This document shows, piece after piece, positions 1 through 7,758 of a stretch of 64,000 bases of DNA. Origin of the DNA: Sporolituus thermophilus DSM 23256 (lineage in GTDB: Bacteria > Bacillota > Negativicutes > Sporomusales > Thermosinaceae); assembly GCF_900102435.1 (NCBI RefSeq), contig NZ_FNBU01000003.1:1-64000 (forward strand), in the 5' to 3' direction. The translations under genes were made by a program, and so were the position numbers. The notes beneath the pieces were generated by a model. It saw nothing but the letters and a program-made list of their open reading frames with translations. It did not search any database and was not told the origin of the DNA. Every line of letters begins with the position of its first letter. Position 1 is the first letter of the stretch.

Positions 1-1465
1 CAGCAGCCGGCAATTCGCGAGCGGTCGGCAATACTTCCGGCAGCGTTTTTTGCGGATTACGAATAGTATACAGTCTATGTATCATCCGGTCACAAAAAGC
101 ACCTGTATGGCCATCGGCAAGCCACTCTTTTTCAAGTGCCTGAGCTATCTCATCCAGCCGGTAACATGTCAGCCACTCGCTAAGCCAGCCGAGGCGCAGT
201 TTTATTTCATTGGGAGCGCCACCGGCATCCCGGGCCAAAACAAACTGCTGGATAACCAGGGGCAACAGCCGGACAAACTGCGAATGGTTAACGCTGCGCG
301 GCTTTTTCTGCAAACTTTGCAATACTTCCCGCCAGGGGATGTCCATGGTTTTGCCGGTGTATGGCCGGGGGAATTGGGCTAGCTTTTGGTAATCGCTGTC
401 ATACACTTCTATCCGGTTCCAAAACACTTTTAGTAAGACGTCGGCATCAGGTTGTACGCCAGGGAGAAAAAAGCTGGCATTATCAAAGCGGATTTCGCCA
501 TAACCGTTAACTTTGGCACTATCTAACCGCAACACTTCGTAGGGCTTATCAGGCAAGGCGAGGAGTTTAGGGGTTTCCTGGTGCCACAGTTCTTCGATCG
601 TGACGCCTTTGGCATAGTGAGGGCGCTGCCGGTCAGCTTGTTCGATCTCTGTCAATTCGCGTGCAAAGGTTTCTTGGTCGGTAAATACCGGTATAGGTAC
701 ACACCAGTTCCGGCGACTATAACCGCATTTGTTTTCCACATGGCCTTTTTCATTGCCTTTGTTGGGGTTGCAAAATACGGCATCAAACCGATAGTGGGCG
801 CAAAACCTAAGGAAAGCATCCGTGCATTTTCGTTGGCCGTCTTTTTCGACGGACACCACTGCCGCCGAAAGGTTGTCGAACCATATCCGGGTAGGTACGC
901 CGCCCATTTTTTCAAACAAGCGCTTGAGGCCTTCGAGAAAGCACTCCTGGTTTTCCCGTGGTACCGGATAGACAAAGGCTGCGTTGCTGTAAGGAAAGGA
1001 AGCTACGAGCAGCTTGTACTCCATCAGCTTTGCATCTTTACTTACCTGTACAGTGCAAAAATCAACCTGAGCTTCACCGCCGGGGTGCTCAAGGCGATGA
1101 TAGGCCTGAGCATCTTCCACGGCCATCTGCTCTCGGCGTTTTTGGACATAGGCGCGGACAGTCCGGTCGCTGCCGGTAAAGCCGTATTCATTTTTCAGTC
1201 GCTGATAAATCCGGGCGGCAGTATGCCGCTGCTTACGGGGCAGCTGACGGTCTTCTGCCAGCCAAGTATCGACGACCTCCTGAAATGGCTCCATGACAGG
1301 TTTTTGCCTAATGCGAGGGCCAAAGTCTATATTCCAGTCGTTTTTATCTGCGTACTTTTTGGCCGTTCGCCAAGATATGTTTCTGTTTCTGGCGATTTCA
1401 GAGATTGTACACCCTTCAACTTCACGCATAAGTCTGATATACTGTTGCTGAGGCAATGTCAACAT
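1..1465 (-). CDS. istA: IS21-family transposase IstA (partial, runs off left edge)
   Basis: The minus strand is open from an ATG at 1465 to the window edge. The product begins MLTLPQQQYIRLMREVEG, followed by a helix-turn-helix region (ISEIARNRNISWRTAKKYA) typical of IstA. A DDE-type integrase core follows: first Asp in EAQVDF, second in WFDNLSAAVV, and the Glu in NEKGHVENK. In IS21 elements istA precedes istB, so the helper ATPase gene should lie to the left of this window. The C-terminus is missing here, so intactness cannot be judged. The visible part has no stop or frameshift. Family assignment is firm from the motif order; activity is unknown. Confidence 0.9.
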   Translation of the reverse strand, partial: MLTLPQQQYIRLMREVEGCTISEIARNRNISWRTAKKYADKNDWNIDFGPRIRQKPVMEPFQEVVDTWLAEDRQLPRKQRHTAARIYQRLKNEYGFTGSDRTVRAYVQKRREQMAVEDAQAYHRLEHPGGEAQVDFCTVQVSKDAKLMEYKLLVASFPYSNAAFVYPVPRENQECFLEGLKRLFEKMGGVPTRIWFDNLSAAVVSVEKDGQRKCTDAFLRFCAHYRFDAVFCNPNKGNEKGHVENKCGYSRRNWCVPIPVFTDQETFARELTEIEQADRQRPHYAKGVTIEELWHQETPKLLALPDKPYEVLRLDSAKVNGYGEIRFDNASFFLPGVQPDADVLLKVFWNRIEVYDSDYQKLAQFPRPYTGKTMDIPWREVLQSLQKKPRSVNHSQFVRLLPLVIQQFVLARDAGGAPNEIKLRLGWLSEWLTCYRLDEIAQALEKEWLADGHTGAFCDRMIHRLYTIRNPQKTLPEVLPTARELPAA

Positions 1466-1540
1466 CCTTTCAATTCCCCTCCCGTGTTAGTCTCAGCAAC
1501 TTTACGGTAAGGGATTATTTGGTTGTTGGCAAGTGCCTCT

Positions 1541-1607
1541 TTTTATGCCAAACTGGAATTTCAGCTCTGCATTTTTAGGATGCCAATCTCTGCACTTTTA
1601 TTTTGCC
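1541..1607. repeat. Probable IS21 terminal repeats
   Basis: Two imperfect direct copies of a TGCCAA...CTCTGCAyTTTTA unit lie here, at about 1546-1577 and 1581-1601, followed by TTTTGCCA. IS21-family ends usually carry multiple short repeats, so this is the likely istA-proximal end of the element. The exact boundary is inferred, because the other end is outside the window. Confidence 0.5.
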
Positions 1608-1625
1608 ATAAACAGGGAGGTAACC

Positions 1626-2108
1626 ATGAACAAAATTTTATTAGTTCAATCCAAACTGCTTAATAAAATTAATCAATATAAACATACGGCCGAACGGGAC
1701 TACCCGATCGAATGGGAAAAAATACATATGGTTAGCTGTGCCAAAATTGGCCTGCTTTTAGCGGCCAAGCGCAACATTGAGCCGGAAATGGCGGCGATAG
1801 CTTGCTCGCTGCATGACTACGGTCGGATCGTGACCGGCAAGCAAGCCTATCATGCGGTAAATGGCTATGAGCCAGTAAAAGAGTTTCTCGCGGAAATTGG
1901 GCTGTTTACCAATGACGAGATAGAAAAACTTGCGCAAGCAGTTAAAAACCACAGCAATAAGCATGTTGTTGGCACGCCGCTGGAGGAGATTGTCAAGGAT
2001 GCGGATGTGCTTGATTGCTACCAATATGGCGACGAACTTGAGCGACCCGAACAGCGTGAACGTTTAAAAAAGGTTATAGCTGAGCTAGGGTATAGCGAAC
2101 TGTCTTAG
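1626..2108 (+). CDS. HD-domain phosphohydrolase-like protein
   Basis: This 160-residue protein carries metal-dependent HD-domain signatures: a conserved early His in WEKIHMVSCA, the HD pair in ACSLHDYGRI, a downstream His motif in VKNHSNKHV, and the closing Asp in KDADVLDCY. These match the H...HD...D layout of small HD hydrolases that act on phosphorylated substrates. The start chosen is the ATG at 1626, just after AACAGGGAGG. An upstream in-frame ATG at 1533 would lie inside the IS end and lacks a good ribosome site. The substrate cannot be deduced. It stands alone between the IS21 end and a degenerate region. Confidence 0.75.
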   Translation: MNKILLVQSKLLNKINQYKHTAERDYPIEWEKIHMVSCAKIGLLLAAKRNIEPEMAAIACSLHDYGRIVTGKQAYHAVNGYEPVKEFLAEIGLFTNDEIEKLAQAVKNHSNKHVVGTPLEEIVKDADVLDCYQYGDELERPEQRERLKKVIAELGYSELS

Positions 2109-2339
2109 TGCTGGCTAAACTTACATAATGGTGACCAGCAGTGCGGATCTGGTATGAAAGCATTTGAACTTTTCGGTCAGTCAATAATGCTGGGCAAAAC
2201 GGACGCTGCTGTGGCCGTAGGATTTGAAAGCATGTCCCAAGCGCTTAATTATCTGGCGTTTGCGAATTTTAGACTTAAAAGAAGTTGTTAACGACTTCAG
2301 TAATTTCTAGTGAAGGTATGTAGAGGAGATTTGTGAATT
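2109..2339. other. Gap with no firm gene
   Basis: Nothing is confidently supported here. A 45-codon frame (2154-2291, MKAFELFGQSIMLGKTDA...) exists but has only a weak ribosome site and no recognised family. It may be a remnant associated with the neighbouring IS end. Confidence 0.3.
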
Positions 2340-2540
2340 ATGTCTGAGAAAAAATTAGTTTTTATGGCTTTGCAGGAGAATGTAGGGGTTTGTAAATTGG
2401 ATGCTAGGGAGACGATTCCAATGTGGGCATACCAAGGGGAATTTTTTTGAATCACTAAAACGATGGATGAACTTTCCATTGTATGTCCAGAGGTTGTTGT
2501 ACCCGAAAACATATTATGTGAAAAAGGATGGAAGATAATA
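2340..2540 (+). pseudogene. ACT-domain protein, nonsense-mutated and truncated
   Basis: From the ATG at 2340, behind AGAGGAG, the frame reads MSEKKLVFMALQENVGVCKL and then DARETIPMWAYQGEFF. A TGA at 2448-2450 follows, and the same frame continues ITKTMDELSIVCPEVVVPEN and ILCEKGWKI. Intact members of this small ACT-like family carry a Ser at the TGA position (FFSIT(K/R)T-DELSIVCPE), so a single TCA to TGA change explains the stop. The second half of the family is missing: after GWKII the sequence enters a terminator hairpin. This is therefore a remnant. The family comparison is from memory, not from a search. Confidence 0.65.
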
Positions 2541-2582
2541 AACAATGCTTCGCTGGATTTTTTGCGAAGCATTGTTTTATTT
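2541..2582 (+). terminator. Intrinsic terminator
   Basis: A 13-bp perfect stem (AACAATGCTTCGC at 2541-2553 with GCGAAGCATTGTT at 2564-2576) is followed by a T-rich tract. It lies exactly where the truncated ACT-domain reading frame loses family similarity. Confidence 0.8.
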
Positions 2583-2778
2583 TTTGGCAAACCCATCTTT
2601 ACAAAATATTTACACCTTTGGCGTATTTCTTTATCATTTTTTTACAAGGGAAAGAATTACAATTATATTGGTTTACTTTAGCTTTGCTTACTTTACGCCA
2701 TGGATACCGATAGGTTTGTTTTTACTGGTGAGTTTGTAAAGAGTGGTCAGAGAAATGTAAAGAATGCGAGGATTGGGT

Positions 2779-3069
2779 ATGATAGGGGATAATATACGTC
2801 TGCTGCGGATCGCAAAAGGGTTAAGTCAGGAACAGTTAGCTGAAAGAGTCGGCATTTCGTTGTTGGCAATTCAATACTATGAAGAAAATAAATGGCGGCC
2901 GGGGACGGAGACAATTTCACGGCTGGCAGATGCGCTAGGCGTGACAATTCCTGACTTGGTAGGGGGTTGTGATTGCGTTTGCGACGATGACGGCGATCTT
3001 ATCCTGGTACGTAAAGATTGCGGCTGTCATCTTAAAGTATATGGTAAATTTAAGAGAAAAGAGTGTTGA
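2779..3069 (+). CDS. XRE-family HTH regulator with Cys-rich tail
   Basis: This 96-residue protein has an N-terminal Cro/CI-type helix-turn-helix (IGDNIRLLRIAKGLSQEQLA, then ISLLAIQYYE) and a short C-terminus containing GGCDCVCDD and KDCGCHLKVYG. The clustered cysteines could bind a metal or a redox cofactor, which is inference. The ATG at 2779 is preferred because GCGAGGATTGGGT provides a ribosome site; an in-frame ATG at 2764 is an alternative. A terminator follows at 3084. It lies directly upstream of the kdp promoter, but nothing shows that it controls kdp. Confidence 0.75.
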   Translation: MIGDNIRLLRIAKGLSQEQLAERVGISLLAIQYYEENKWRPGTETISRLADALGVTIPDLVGGCDCVCDDDGDLILVRKDCGCHLKVYGKFKRKEC

Positions 3070-3083
3070 CTGGGCATTGGCAG

Positions 3084-3111
3084 GCATTCCGGATAATGGG
3101 GTGCTTTTTTT
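3084..3111 (+). terminator. Terminator after XRE gene
   Basis: The stem GCATTCC / GGGGTGC contains two G-T pairs and is followed by seven T residues. It separates the XRE gene from the kdp operon promoter region. Confidence 0.6.
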
Positions 3112-3170
3112 GTGTGTGTTGGTAGTTGGATGCTGGTTCCTTGACATTTTTTTTACGGCCACGCTAATTT

Positions 3171-3206
3171 TTTTGACGCCATTTTGACCTGAGACGGGGG
3201 TATACT
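3171..3206 (+). promoter_or_regulatory. Putative KdpE box and -10 of kdp operon
   Basis: Two tandem 11-bp units, TTTTGACGCCA (3171-3181) and TTTTGACCTGA (3182-3192), lie just upstream of a TATACT -10 hexamer at 3201-3206. OmpR-type regulators bind direct repeats with 11-bp spacing, and kdpE is encoded in this operon. There is no good -35 at normal spacing, as expected for an activator-dependent promoter. Assignment to KdpE is inference. Confidence 0.55.
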
Positions 3207-3250
3207 ATGGCTGTAATTACTAAGGATTATTCCCAAGGAGGCAATATTAC

Positions 3251-3337
3251 ATGGCTGAGTTATGGTTGGCTGCAGTGATCACGATGCTGTTACTTATTTA
3301 TCTGGCCTATGCTTTGATGAAACCGGAGGAGTTTTAA
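3251..3337 (+). CDS. kdpF: KdpF, small subunit of K+-transporting ATPase
   Basis: This 28-residue hydrophobic peptide (MAELWLAAVITMLLLIYLAY, then ALMKPEEF) has one transmembrane helix and a good ribosome site (AAGGAGGCAATATTAC). KdpF stabilises the KdpFABC complex in the membrane. Its size, hydrophobic profile, C-terminal KPEEF and position two bases before kdpA all fit the family. Confidence 0.9.
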   Translation: MAELWLAAVITMLLLIYLAYALMKPEEF

Positions 3338-3338
3338 C

Positions 3339-5046
3339 ATGATAAGCGATTTAGCCCTGTTTGGGACGTACCTTGCGGCCTTGTTGGTATTGGCATGGCC
3401 GCTAAGTATTTATATGAAAAAAGTGTTTGCGCATGAAAAGACGGTTTTTGATCCTGTTTTTCGGCCGATAGAGCAAGGTATATACCGGCTAAGCGGAATT
3501 GATGCTACCCAAGAGATGAATTGGCGGCAGTATGCAGCTTCCCTGATCGTGTTTAACCTGATGGGGCTGCTGGCTGTGTACTTGATTCAGGTATTCCAGG
3601 ATGTTCTTCCGTTTAACCCTGAACGAATAGCGGGTGTATCTCCGTGGCATTTGGCCTTGAATACGGCGGTCAGCTTTATGACGAATACGAACTGGCAGGC
3701 CTATAGCGGCGAGACGACAATGAGTTATTTCACGCAAATGGCAGCCCTTTCCGTGCAAAACTTTCTGTCGGCGGCGACCGGCTTGGCGGTAGCAATGGCA
3801 TTAATCCGGGGATTAACCTGTAAAACAGCTGGCAATATTGGCAATTTTTGGAGCGATGTGGTGCGCTGTACGGTTTGGATCTTGTTGCCGTTGTCCATTT
3901 TGTTTGCTTTGGTCCTTGTTCAGCAGGGTGTCATTCAGAATTTGTCACCGTATGTAACCGTACAAACGCTTGAAGGCGGCGAACAAAAGATTGCCATGGG
4001 ACCGGTCGCGTCGCAGGAAGCAATAAAACTGTTGGGGGTCAACGGCGGCGGCTTCTTTAATGCAAACTCGGCCCATCCCTTTGAGAATCCTACGCCGCTT
4101 TCCAATTTCTTGGAAATGCTCAGTATATTTTTAATTCCGGCAGCTACCGTGTTTGTTTTCGGGCAGATGGCTGATGACCGGCGCCAGGGCTATGCAGTGC
4201 TGGCGACGATGATATTTTTGTTTGTGGGAATGCTGCTGACAAATTATTACAGTGAGCTATCCGGTAATCCGATTTTAGCTGCTATGGGTCTGGACGGCCC
4301 AACAGCGATGGAAGGCAAGGAAGTACGTTTTGGTATTGGCGGTTCGTCTTTATTTGCCACGATCACGACGGCAGCGTCTTGTGGCGCTGTCAACTCAATG
4401 CATGATAGCTATACGCCTCTCGGCGGTTTGGTCCCGCTGCTGCAGATGATGCTCGGGGGAAGTGGTTTTCGGAGGCGTAGGCGCCGGCTTCTATGGAATG
4501 ATGATGTATGTCTTGCTTACTGTGTTTATTGTAGGTCTCATGGTAGGGCGGACACCCGAATACCTCGGGAAAAAAATTGAGGCTGGGGAAATTAAGATGG
4601 CAACGCTCGCGGTATTAATTCCCGCCGTAACAATTCTCCTGTTGAGCGCTGTTGCTGCAGTGGTTGAGGCAAATGCGGCGTCCATAGCCAATCCCGGTCC
4701 GCATGGACTGAGCGAAATTTTATATGCCTTTTCCTCGGGGGCGGGGAATAACGGCAGTGCCTTTGCCGGTCTGGCGGCAAACACACCGTTCTATAACCTT
4801 TGGCTAAGCGTTGCTATGCTTTTCGGCCGCTTCGGCGTTATTGTCCCGGCGCTGGCTATCGCCGGCAGTCTGGCCGAAAAGAAAATTTCGCCCCCCGGTC
4901 CCGGCACGTTTCCGACAACCGGATGGTTGTTTGTTATTTTGCTGGCAGGCGTGGTATTAATAGTCGGCGCGCTGACGTTTCTCCCCGCGTTGGCTCTCGG
5001 CCCGATAGTCGAGCAGCTGCTAATGCTTCAGGGAACAACATTTTAA
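3339..5046 (+). pseudogene. kdpA: KdpA, K+-binding subunit of KdpFABC, frameshifted
   Basis: KdpA is the membrane subunit that selects and conducts K+. The first frame (3339-4580) is typical KdpA, including TNTNWQAYSGETTMSYFTQM and the filter-like GVNGGGFFNANSAHPFENPT, up to [12 protein letters not shown]. At a run of five G residues (4455-4459) it shifts, and KdpA similarity resumes in the next frame as [20 protein letters not shown] to 5046. Removing one G restores [12 protein letters not shown] and a normal-length protein of about 568 residues. This is either a sequencing error or a real null mutation. Moving into the second frame would require a +1 shift, so classical -1 programmed slippage does not fit. 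All other kdp genes look intact. Confidence 0.9.
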
Positions 5047-5062
5047 AGGAGATAGCTGAAAG

Positions 5063-7093
5063 ATGAGTGCCCTCAGCAGTTTTGATAAAAAAATTTTCAT
5101 CGAGGCCATACAAGAATCGTTTCGCAAACTAAGCCCCAAAACTCAGCTTAGAAACCCGGTCATGTTCATCGTTTATGTCGGCGCGCTGCTGACAACCGCC
5201 CTGATGACGCGTGACATAATAACAGGCAGTACCGCAAATGTATTCTTTACTTTGCAAATTACGGCCTGGCTTTGGTTCACCGTTCTCTTTGCCAATTTCG
5301 CCGAGGCAATCGCGGAAGGACGGGGAAAGGCGCAGGCGCAGGCGCTGCGCAGCGCACGTACGCAAATGAAAGCCAATAAAGTAACCGCAAATGGCACGAA
5401 GCGAGTTGACGCTGCCGAACTGCGAAAAGGCGACATAGTTTTGGTAAGTGCCGGCGAATTTATTCCCGGCGACGGCGAGGTTATCGAAGGGATGGCCTCT
5501 GTCGATGAGAGCGCCATTACCGGCGAATCTGCGCCGGTAATCCGCGAAGCGGGCGGTGACAGGTCGTCTGTCACCGGCGGAACACGCGTCTTATCGGACT
5601 GGATCAAAATAAAAATTACCGCTAACCCCGGTGAGACCTTTCTGGATAAGATGATCTCACTGGTCGAAGGAGCTAAGCGGCAAAAAACTCCCAATGAAAT
5701 TGCTCTGACCATTTTGCTGGTAGGTTTGACCATTATCTTTCTTGTTGCTGTCGCGACCATCGAGGCGTATGCAATCTATTCGGGAACTTTGATTCCTGTA
5801 ACCATTTTGATTTCGCTGTTAGTCTGCCTTATCCCAACCACTATCGGCGGTCTGTTAAGTTCAATCGGCATTGCCGGCATGGACCGCTTGTTAAGGCGAA
5901 ACGTGCTTGCTATGTCCGGGCGCGCCGTGGAGGCAGCCGGCGACGTAAACGTATTATTGCTCGATAAAACCGGTACAATCACGCTGGGGAACCGAATGGC
6001 GACCGAATTTATCCCGGCGCCGGGGGTTAGCGAAGCGCAACTTGCTGATATCGCGCAATTGGCTTCTTTAGCTGACGAAACGCCTGAAGGGCGGAGTATC
6101 GTTGTCTTGGCGAAAGAAAAATATAATATCCGGGAACGGGATTTGTCAGCTCTCGGCGCGGAATTTGTTCCTTTTACGGCTCAGACCAGGATGAGCGGGG
6201 TCGACCTGCGGGGGACAAAAATACGCAAGGGATCAATGGACGCAATCGAGCGGTATATTCGCCAGGAAAAGGGCGAGTTCCCGGAAAGTGTAAAATTAGT
6301 TTGTGAAAATATTGCTAAAGCCGGCGGTACACCGCTGGTTGTGGTACAAGGCGCACAGGTTATGGGGACTATTTACCTGAAGGATATCGTTAAAGGCGGT
6401 ATTAAAGAACGCTTCCGCGAGCTTCGGCAAATGGGCATTAAGACCGTTATGATAACTGGGGACAATCCGCTTACGGCAGCGGCAATCGCGGCGGAAGCGG
6501 GAGTAGACGATTTTCTTGCCGAAGCGACGCCGGAAGCCAAGCTAAGGTTAATCCGGGAATATCAGGAAAAAGGTATGCTCGTCGCGATGACGGGCGACGG
6601 CACGAACGATGCCCCGGCATTGGCGCAGGCCGACGTCGGCGTGGCCATGAACAGCGGCACACAGGCGGCGAAAGAAGCCGGCAATATGGTTGACCTTGAC
6701 AGCAATCCGACGAAATTAATCGAAATCGTTGAGATCGGTAAGCAACTTTTGATGACGCGCGGCTCACTGACGACCTTCAGTATCGCTAACGATGTCGCTA
6801 AATATTTTGCTATTATTCCGTCCATGTTTGCCGGGACGTACCCGGTGTTAAATACGTTTAACATAATGCGCTTGGCGACTCCGGAAAGCGCGATTTTAAG
6901 CGCGGTCATTTTTAATGCGCTGATTATCATCGGTCTGATACCGCTTGCGCTGCGGGGCGTTAAATATCAGCCGGTAGGCGCGGATGTAATATTAAAACGA
7001 AACCTACTTATCTATGGTGTTGGTGGCTTGATTGTACCGTTTATCGGCATTAAAATCATCGACATGATTATTGTAGCGCTAAGACTTGTATGA
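5063..7093 (+). CDS. kdpB: KdpB, ATPase subunit of K+-transporting KdpFABC
   Basis: This 676-residue P-type ATPase subunit hydrolyses ATP to energise K+ uptake through KdpA. It has the actuator motif ITGES ([15 protein letters not shown]), the phosphorylation site [11 protein letters not shown], hinge-region TGD motifs ([14 protein letters not shown] and [16 protein letters not shown]) and multiple transmembrane helices. The length matches KdpB. The ATG at 5063 follows AAAGGAGATAGCTGAAAG. It sits 16 bp after kdpA and upstream of kdpC in the usual order. No damage is visible, unlike kdpA. Confidence 0.97.
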   Translation: MSALSSFDKKIFIEAIQESFRKLSPKTQLRNPVMFIVYVGALLTTALMTRDIITGSTANVFFTLQITAWLWFTVLFANFAEAIAEGRGKAQAQALRSARTQMKANKVTANGTKRVDAAELRKGDIVLVSAGEFIPGDGEVIEGMASVDESAITGESAPVIREAGGDRSSVTGGTRVLSDWIKIKITANPGETFLDKMISLVEGAKRQKTPNEIALTILLVGLTIIFLVAVATIEAYAIYSGTLIPVTILISLLVCLIPTTIGGLLSSIGIAGMDRLLRRNVLAMSGRAVEAAGDVNVLLLDKTGTITLGNRMATEFIPAPGVSEAQLADIAQLASLADETPEGRSIVVLAKEKYNIRERDLSALGAEFVPFTAQTRMSGVDLRGTKIRKGSMDAIERYIRQEKGEFPESVKLVCENIAKAGGTPLVVVQGAQVMGTIYLKDIVKGGIKERFRELRQMGIKTVMITGDNPLTAAAIAAEAGVDDFLAEATPEAKLRLIREYQEKGMLVAMTGDGTNDAPALAQADVGVAMNSGTQAAKEAGNMVDLDSNPTKLIEIVEIGKQLLMTRGSLTTFSIANDVAKYFAIIPSMFAGTYPVLNTFNIMRLATPESAILSAVIFNALIIIGLIPLALRGVKYQPVGADVILKRNLLIYGVGGLIVPFIGIKIIDMIIVALRLV

Positions 7094-7158
7094 AGAATGG
7101 CACCAGATAAAGACAAAATGCAAGAAGCAATTTGGAAGTAAAAGGATGTTGACGGAAG

Positions 7159-7737
7159 ATGTGGAAACAGTTAAAAAATGCGTTTTTGCTATTGATGATC
7201 ATGACGGTGTTGACCGGATTAGCTTATCCTTTGGCTCTGACCGGATTGGCTCAGGTCTTGTTTCCTTTTCAAGCTAACGGGTCAATTGTCATGAAAGACG
7301 GAAAACCGATTGGCTCGCTCCTCATTGGGCAGAGTTTCCAAAAAAACGAATATTTTCATGGACGGCCGTCGGCTGCGGGACAAAATGGGTACAATGCCGC
7401 CGCTTCAGCAGGTTCCAATTTGGGACCGACCAATAAAAAATTGATAGAAACCGTAGCTGAACGTCTGGATAATGTGCGTTCCGCGAATAATCTTTTACCT
7501 GGTCAAAAAGTTCCTGCAGATGCGGTGCTCGCCTCGGGCAGCGGACTGGACCCGGATATTTCACCGGATTATGCCTATCTGCAGGCGCGGCGGGTGGCGA
7601 ACAGCCGCGGCCTTACCGTTGACGAAGTGCAGCGGTTAATTAATAACCATATTAAAGACCGCCAATTTGGTATACTGGGTGAACCCAGAGTCAATGTTCT
7701 AGAACTTAACTTAGCGTTAGACGCTTTGCAACGTTAA
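7159..7737 (+). CDS. kdpC: KdpC, K+-transporting ATPase subunit C
   Basis: This 192-residue protein has one N-terminal membrane helix (FLLLMIMTVLTGLAYPLALT) and an extracytoplasmic domain with conserved KdpC segments: GQSF...YFHGRPSAAG, AASAGSNLGPTN, ASGSGLDPDISP and ARRVANSRGL. KdpC is required for assembly and K+ affinity of the complex. The ATG at 7159 follows GACGGAAG. A 65-bp spacer separates it from kdpB, and kdpD follows 21 bp later. Confidence 0.95.
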   Translation: MWKQLKNAFLLLMIMTVLTGLAYPLALTGLAQVLFPFQANGSIVMKDGKPIGSLLIGQSFQKNEYFHGRPSAAGQNGYNAAASAGSNLGPTNKKLIETVAERLDNVRSANNLLPGQKVPADAVLASGSGLDPDISPDYAYLQARRVANSRGLTVDEVQRLINNHIKDRQFGILGEPRVNVLELNLALDALQR

Positions 7738-7758
7738 GCCAACCTGAGGGCGTTATAG

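Noticed and set aside
581-1510. Long plus-strand open frame of 309 codons
   Set aside because: It is antisense to istA, which has clear IS21 motifs on the minus strand.
2448-2450. TGA inside the ACT-domain frame as a selenocysteine codon
   Set aside because: Relatives carry Ser here, not Cys, and the gene is also truncated downstream, so a nonsense mutation is simpler.
4455-4459. Programmed frameshift in kdpA
   Set aside because: The shift needed is +1 at a plain G run. There is no slippery heptamer, stimulatory hairpin or early-product logic. An error or mutation is more likely.
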